Shown here piece by piece: positions 59,233-64,000 of a stretch of DNA of 64,000 nt. The notes beneath the pieces are model-generated. The model was given only the letters and a program-made list of their open reading frames with translations. It had not been told where the DNA came from and ran no database searches. This stretch comes from JTS-RE37 sp041743975 (GTDB taxonomy: Bacteria; Bacteroidota; Bacteroidia; Flavobacteriales; Flavobacteriaceae): contig JBGTLT010000057.1 of the NCBI GenBank assembly GCA_041743975.1, positions 1 to 64,000 of the forward strand, read 5' to 3'. The position numbers and the translations under genes are program-made. Positions within the stretch are counted from its first letter, which is position 1; each line of letters begins with the position of its first letter.

Positions 59233-60852
59233 CTATTTCGGATGATAGATCTTTTCAATGGCAGCGAGGTAGCGATCCAGGCTCTTTTTTACCCTGGGAA
59301 ACAGGATGAGCAATCCTATCATATTCGGGAATACCAGCGCCAGTATCATGGCATCTGAAAATTTGATGACAGCATCAAGGGTAGCCCCGGCGCCTATAAC
59401 AACGAACGTGAGAAAAAGTATTTTGTAGATGATGTCCATTGATCTGCCCCTTCCAAAAAGGTATTTCCAGGACTGCAGCCCGTAGTATGACCATGAGATC
59501 ATAGTTGAAAAGGCAAAAAGCACTATCGCCAGCGTAAGGATATACCGGAATCCCGGGATGACAGAATCATAGGCCATGGAGGTGAGGTCAACACCCCCTA
59601 CATAGGCCCCGGTCTCGTTGATCAATACTGTGCTGCCTACGGCATTGCCATAATCGAAGGCCCCGGCATCAATGTTAAAGAAAATGATCACGAGGGCTGT
59701 CATAGTACAGATTACCACCGTATCTATAAAAGGCTCCAGCAAAGCCACGATGCCTTCACTGGCGGGATATCTGGTTTTAACCGCGGAGTGGGCAATAGCG
59801 GCAGACCCTGCTCCTGCTTCATTGGAGAAGGCAGCCCTTTGAAATCCTACAATGATCACCCCCAGGATGCCCCCCAAACCTGCTTCTGGGGTAAAGGCAC
59901 CGGAAAAAATCATTGAAAAAGCTTCCCCTATATACCGGAAATTCGCAAATATGATAACGAGGGAGGCGAGGACATAGATCCCTGCCATAAATGGAACGAT
60001 CTTCTCGGTAACGCGCGCAATTTTTTTAATCCCTCCAATAATTACGATACCTACCAAAATAGCGAGAATGAGTCCGATTATCACTCCTGTAGCCCCACCC
60101 TGCAAATTCATCATGCTGGTGATCTGAACAGCAGCCTGGTTAGATTGAAAGGCGTTCCCACCTCCAAAGGATGCACCCACACATAAGACAGCGAAAACGG
60201 CCGCAAGGACCTTCCCTAATTTTGTCCATCCCTTTTCCTGGAGGCCTTTGGAAAGGTAATACATAGGGCCGCCATAAACCGTTCCATCGGGGCCCAGATC
60301 CCGGTATTTGACACCAAGGGTACATTCAACGAACTTGGTAGACATCCCGATAAGGCCACACACAATCATCCAGAAAGTTGCCCCGGGACCGCCCAGCGCA
60401 ATGGCAACGGCAACCCCGGCGATATTCCCCAGCCCCACCGTGCCGGATACGGCCGTAGCCAAAGCCTGGAAGTGGCTAACCTCCCCTTCCTCACTCTCAT
60501 CCCGGATGGTATCCGGAATATCCCCTTCTTCAGTCATATGTAGTTCCACCTTCTCCAGGCCATACTTTTCAATCTCCTCATATTTTCCCCGGACTACATT
60601 GATAGCCAACGGAAATTTGGTGATATTGGGAAACCGGAAGTAGATTGTGAAAAATGTTGCACCGAAGATAAGCAGTAGAAGGACTATGGGTAAATTATAA
60701 CCGGCTACGTGTATAGGGGTTAATATTAAATTCTCCCACCAAACTGCAACCGGCATAAAGGCATCGTTCACCTTTTCATCCAGGCCTTTTTCCTGAGCCC
60801 CGCTAAAGAGGGGTAAAAAAAGGGTGATTGCAGCAAGGAATCTATACTTCAT
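59233..60852 (-). CDS. Alanine/glycine:cation symporter (AGCS family)
   Basis: 539 residues with about eleven membrane helices. It imports alanine or glycine with Na+ or H+. The AGCS signature region is present (ALATAVSGTVGLGNIAGVAV; GGPGATFWMIVCGLIGMSTK), as is QRAAFSNEAGAGSAAIAHSA. A signal-like segment covers 1-20, and a hydrophilic loop near 95-125 (EEGDIPDTIRDESEEGEVS) is longer than in E. coli-type members. First gene of the operon with the HhH and acyl-CoA dehydrogenase genes. Confidence 0.93.
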   Translation of the reverse strand: MKYRFLAAITLFLPLFSGAQEKGLDEKVNDAFMPVAVWWENLILTPIHVAGYNLPIVLLLLIFGATFFTIYFRFPNITKFPLAINVVRGKYEEIEKYGLEKVELHMTEEGDIPDTIRDESEEGEVSHFQALATAVSGTVGLGNIAGVAVAIALGGPGATFWMIVCGLIGMSTKFVECTLGVKYRDLGPDGTVYGGPMYYLSKGLQEKGWTKLGKVLAAVFAVLCVGASFGGGNAFQSNQAAVQITSMMNLQGGATGVIIGLILAILVGIVIIGGIKKIARVTEKIVPFMAGIYVLASLVIIFANFRYIGEAFSMIFSGAFTPEAGLGGILGVIIVGFQRAAFSNEAGAGSAAIAHSAVKTRYPASEGIVALLEPFIDTVVICTMTALVIIFFNIDAGAFDYGNAVGSTVLINETGAYVGGVDLTSMAYDSVIPGFRYILTLAIVLFAFSTMISWSYYGLQSWKYLFGRGRSMDIIYKILFLTFVVIGAGATLDAVIKFSDAMILALVFPNMIGLLILFPRVKKSLDRYLAAIEKIYHPK

Positions 60853-60955
60853 AATATCAGTTTTGGTTCGTAATAATGGTTTGTTTTATATTTTTATAAA
60901 GCCGGTAATATCCTAAAAAAACGCCACACGGTCAAATATAATCTACTAAATATCA

Positions 60956-61975
60956 TTAATCTATCTTGAACATCTCATGGAGTTTTCGGATTTGTTCCGG
61001 CCTGCCGAGCACAATAACCCTACTGTGTGGTTGCAAGGGTAAATCAGCTTCCGGGTTGATTATATACCTTCCGGTGGGTTCGATATACCCGATAATGGTA
61101 CAGCCTGTTTTCCTGCGCAGATCGAGGTCCCTGAGTGAATTGTTTTCCGTACTCACCTTAAAATCTTCTATGGCTACTTCTGCCAGGTTGGTGGTATGCT
61201 CTCCCTCCATTGATAGTTTATCCATAAAGGTGATGAGGTTGGGCATTACAACTAAGGCCGCCATATGGTCACCGCCTATTTTATCCGGCATCACAACCGT
61301 ATCGGCACCGGCAAGCCTCAGTTTCTTCTGGGATGTCACCTCGGATGCCCTGCTGATTATATACAGGTCTTTTTTAAACTGTCTTGCAGACAATACCACG
61401 AACAGGTTGGTTGCATCATCCGGCAATGCCGCAATCAGGTAATTTGCCCGCTCGATGCCTGCCTCTTTCAACACCTCGTCATCATTTGCATCCCCTTCCA
61501 CAAAAAGTACCTCACCTTCATATTTCTCAATAATCTCCCGTTCCTTTTCAATGACCACAAAAGGTTTATTATAGGCTTTTAACCTGGCGACAGATTGCAT
61601 ACCATTCCGGCCATAACCGCAAACAATAACATGTTTGGAAAGGTTTTTGATCTGGTTTTTCACTTTTTTCTTATTAAGGAGTTGCAGGGAATTTCTGCTC
61701 ACTATGTATTCCGTCACCACTGAAATTGCGAATGTAAGGATGAACACACTCGAAATTATCAAAACCACGGTAAATAACTTCGAATTTGTATCAAGGGGCC
61801 TCACCTCTGAAAAGCCAACGGTGGTAACCGTTATAATAGTCATGTAGAGGGCTTCAATCCATGTATAACTGGAAATAAACCGGTACCCAAGGATACCCGA
61901 AAGAAGGACCAGGGCCATCAGGAACACGGCAAGATAGATTTTGGAACGTAACAATCGAATCATATCAAAGATCAA
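60956..61975 (-). CDS. Two-helix potassium channel with RCK (TrkA-N/TrkA-C) domains
   Basis: 339 residues. Two membrane helices (about 12-32 and 68-90) flank the pore loop ITVTTVGFSEVRP with the filter TVGF (52-55). The cytosolic part has an RCK N-domain with Rossmann motif VIVCGYGRNG (about 115-125) and an RCK C-domain (about 255-339). MthK-like channels open on Ca2+ or nucleotide binding. It overlaps the PspC-like gene by 11 bp and probably serves osmotic or membrane-potential control. Confidence 0.92.
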   Translation of the reverse strand: MIFDMIRLLRSKIYLAVFLMALVLLSGILGYRFISSYTWIEALYMTIITVTTVGFSEVRPLDTNSKLFTVVLIISSVFILTFAISVVTEYIVSRNSLQLLNKKKVKNQIKNLSKHVIVCGYGRNGMQSVARLKAYNKPFVVIEKEREIIEKYEGEVLFVEGDANDDEVLKEAGIERANYLIAALPDDATNLFVVLSARQFKKDLYIISRASEVTSQKKLRLAGADTVVMPDKIGGDHMAALVVMPNLITFMDKLSMEGEHTTNLAEVAIEDFKVSTENNSLRDLDLRRKTGCTIIGYIEPTGRYIINPEADLPLQPHSRVIVLGRPEQIRKLHEMFKID

Positions 61976-62192
61976 ACACAGAAGTTCGTTTCGTATAGAC
62001 CAGATCCTTTATTCTCAACCAGAATGCTAAAAACAGGTATAATGCAAAACCAAATCCCAGGGTCACAAATGTAAGATATATGAAACTCGTACGAACCACC
62101 CTGGCCCTGATTCCCAGGCTTTCAGCTATACGACGGCAAACTTCAAACCCGCGTTTCTGAAAATAATACAATAATTGATATAATAGGTTCAT
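61965..62192 (-). CDS. PspC-domain-like small membrane protein
   Basis: 75 residues with one N-terminal amphipathic part and a hydrophobic segment of about 25 residues (about 36-60; FIYLTFVTLGFGFALYLFLA). The CRRIAESLGIRARVVRTSFI stretch is the PspC helix-turn-helix-like motif. PspC proteins sense membrane stress in the phage-shock response, but the rest of that system is not nearby. It overlaps the K+ channel gene by 11 bp and lies 12 bp behind the DUF2851 reading frame. Confidence 0.82.
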   Translation of the reverse strand: MNLLYQLLYYFQKRGFEVCRRIAESLGIRARVVRTSFIYLTFVTLGFGFALYLFLAFWLRIKDLVYTKRTSVFDL

Positions 62193-62204
62193 CAGCTAAA
62201 AATA

Positions 62205-63485
62205 CTACTTTCCACTTAATAATGCAGAACCTATGGCACAATGAAGGCATTTGTTCCGGGTACAATATTCATGGTACAAATGAAGCAGCGCCTGGCTTTC
62301 CCCTGCATCCCTGCTTCGGAGGTTCAGACTTTCATATTTATCGATTATCCCGTTATTTTCAGATTTCAGGGCCCTTATAACCCCGATGATATCAGGGGTG
62401 CCCACGGTACCATGGCATGCAGCATAGCAAAATTTTATGGGGAGCACCGTATTGATCAGCAATAAATCGATGAATTCAGGGGACAGCTTCCTGGGGCCTG
62501 GCCCGGATCGTTTGCCGAATGTATAATGGTCCCTCCAGTAAGGGGATGCCGCCACCTCAAACAATTCGTAGAACCCCTTTACCGTATTGATCCCGATTAC
62601 CTGGCTGAATAATTGTGGGTGTGTCGCATATAAGGTAGCCAGTTGGGATAGCCTGATGGTGGGGAAATTGACCGGGCGCAGTTTGAAAAATTCCGATTTG
62701 AAGACACCCGTACCATCCAGCCTGAATTTATTTTTCAAATAGCGGTATTCCGACCTCAGCAGTCGACAATACGCGTCTTTTTGCCCTGTGTCTTCCAACA
62801 GGCCGCTCATACCGAATAAAATGCTTTCTAACTGAAATTGCTTGCCTGCAAGTTTCCTGACCACTTTAAAATCAAGTGCTTTTCCTATACTCATGAAGGC
62901 CTCCCCATTTATTTTGGAACCAAAACTCTTCAGGAGCAACATAAAAAATACTTGCTCCCAATCCTGTTGCATAGCTGTTAATAATTGGTGGATCCGCACG
63001 GACAGCTTTTCCACCCTCTCAATGTAAAGCCTCTCCAACCATTGGCTGATTAGAAATTGGTCTATCCCCGCTATTTCCCGCTCACAATTTATAAATGAGA
63101 TCCCCTGCCCGTCAAAGAGTTTTTGATAGTTGGCGAGCAGTTTCTGGGGAATAAAGTTTTTTAATTCCAGGGTTGGGATGGCCGTATTATCCTTCCGAAA
63201 TACTGTAAGGTCATCCTCCCAGACCACATGTAATATGATATTCTGATAGTTGCTGTCATCCCCGTGGTTGTGAAGATACCAATCAGATGATTTGCGATGT
63301 ATTTCCACATTACCTGCCCACAACTGCCCGGCGATCGCTATCCGTGCATTGAAAAAGTCGGGGCCTGAAAGATGGTTATGGGTTCCTTCAGACAGAATAA
63401 CGACTGTGTCATTCCCAGTGGTAAAAAGGTTGGATTGGAGTAGTTTTTTATGCTTCCATATATAATGTAAGAGGTCTTACCTCAT
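62205..63485 (-). pseudogene. DUF2851 family gene with a stop at codon 3
   Basis: From ATG 63485 the frame reads Met-Arg-stop-Asp-Leu-Leu-His-Tyr-Ile-Trp and then stays open to 62205 (about 423 codons). Codons 4-55 give the family N-terminus with DLLHYIWKHKKLLQSNLF and LSGPDFFNARIAIAGQLWAG. Family members start M-x-E-D-F/L-L-H-Y, so codon 3 TAA (63479-63477) replaces GAA by one G-to-T change. The only late starts are non-ATG (TTG at 63323), which would lose the conserved GPDFFNAR part. The C-terminus has the Cys-rich stretch CTRNKCLHCAIGSALL. The family's role is unknown. Either a young pseudogene or a base-call error. Confidence 0.75.
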
Positions 63486-63607
63486 AGCCGCCGGTAAATA
63501 AGCTCTAAGGTAGGGCCGAACCCTGTAAACCTTTTGCACTCAATAGGAATTGCCCTGCACTCCTCTTTTTGAGATAGCCCGTAAGGTTTAGGATTACAGT
63601 TCCCGCT

Positions 63608-64000
63608 TTACCAATTGCCGGCATAGGTAAGGTCTTCCCCGGTCTTCGCTTTCAGGTAGTGATATTGTATCTGGTTGATCTGCCGGATATGGTGGTAGTC
63701 ATGCGCCAACCAGTTGCAGAGAAACTTTCTGGCAGAAATTTCCCCGTATTCCGGATGCAAAGAACAATTCTGCCAGGGCGTATCCCTCAGTGAAAGCAGC
63801 CAGGTAACGGAATCCCTCCGTTCCTGCAAAAATTGGTCGAGGACCTTTTTGTAATCCCTTTGCATGTAGCCCCTGTGGGCCACCCAGCCAACCGGATCAA
63901 TAGACGCTAAATCCTGTCCGGGGTTTTCCAGTGTTTGCCGCAACCTTGCCCTAAAATCTTCCAGTTCTTCATCGAGTAAGTGGCACACTATCTCCAACAG
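63608..64000 (-). CDS. DinB-like protein, truncated by the window edge
   Basis: At least 131 residues; the frame is open through the right edge (64000), so the N-terminus lies outside. DinB/YfiT-like four-helix bundles bind a metal through three histidines; visible candidates are His in EIVCHLLDEELEDFRARL and the pair in WLAHDYHHIRQINQIQYHYL. Relatives include thiol transferases and stress proteins of unknown role. An internal TTG at 63997 is not a real start, since the family extends further upstream. Confidence 0.85.
   Translation of the reverse strand: MLEIVCHLLDEELEDFRARLRQTLENPGQDLASIDPVGWVAHRGYMQRDYKKVLDQFLQERRDSVTWLLSLRDTPWQNCSLHPEYGEISARKFLCNWLAHDYHHIRQINQIQYHYLKAKTGEDLTYAGNW

Noticed and set aside
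62205..63323. DUF2851 as an intact gene starting at TTG 63323
   Set aside because: The upstream frame encodes the conserved family N-terminus (GPDFFNAR) back to a stop at codon 3, so the TTG start is an artefact of the lesion.

Overview
The window reads as chromosomal DNA of a marine-type member of the Bacteroidota, most likely family Flavobacteriaceae. The evidence is the type IX secretion / gliding toolkit (two PorP/SprF proteins and two very large proteins ending in the gliding motility-associated C-terminal domain), several families largely typical of this phylum (DUF6249, DUF5916, DUF2851, DUF4369, DUF3467), and promoter-like sites of the Bacteroidota TTTG / TAnnTTTG type. Shine-Dalgarno signals are mostly absent, as expected for the phylum. 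I cannot name the genus.

Layout. (1) 1-22.7 kb holds mixed housekeeping genes: a TonB-type outer membrane receptor, fabH, htpG, a broken ankyrin gene, a DoxX-like protein, an ECF sigma / putative anti-sigma pair divergent from a DUF6249 gene, a MOSC protein, an AraC regulator overlapping alkB, an S1/P1 nuclease, a class A PBP, a DUF5916 protein, a DUF819 transporter and a DUF4369 lipoprotein. (2) 20.5-23.3 kb, minus strand, is a tight idi-queD-bcp-manA operon. (3) 23.4-39.3 kb, minus strand, is a surface-protein region. It has two cassettes that each pair a giant CHU_C protein with a PorP/SprF partner, one of them also with an OmpA/PD40 protein, plus a 1228-residue beta-helix protein and a 1.2 kb gap without genes. 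(4) 39.6-41.6 kb holds prfC and a DUF3467 gene. (5) 41.7-57.1 kb, minus strand, is the core information-processing block, read in transcription order rpsU, xerC, hpf, four tRNAs (Thr-UGU, Tyr, Gly, Thr-GGU), tuf, tRNA-Trp, secE, nusG, rplK, rplA, rplJ, rplL, rpoB, rpoC. (6) 57.2-64 kb, minus strand, has an acyl-CoA dehydrogenase / HhH / alanine symporter operon, a K+ channel with a PspC-like gene, a broken DUF2851 gene and a DinB gene cut by the window edge.

The most informative non-coding signals are these. The ECF sigma intergenic region contains the same bipartite element, TGTAACC-N16-CGTC, once on each strand pointing outward, which suggests an autoregulated ECF module that also controls the DUF6249 gene. 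A TTTG-N18-TACATTTG promoter lies just before the tRNA-tuf block. A sigma-54-like -24/-12 element lies just before htpG. Large hairpins lie in the rplL-rpoB and tuf-tRNA-Trp gaps.

Two genes with recognisable full-length reading frames carry a single in-frame stop: the ankyrin gene (Gly to TGA) and DUF2851 (codon 3 is TAA). Both are explained by one G-to-T change on the coding strand, so they are either young pseudogenes or base-call errors. I saw no CRISPR array, insertion sequence, prophage or dedicated defence system.
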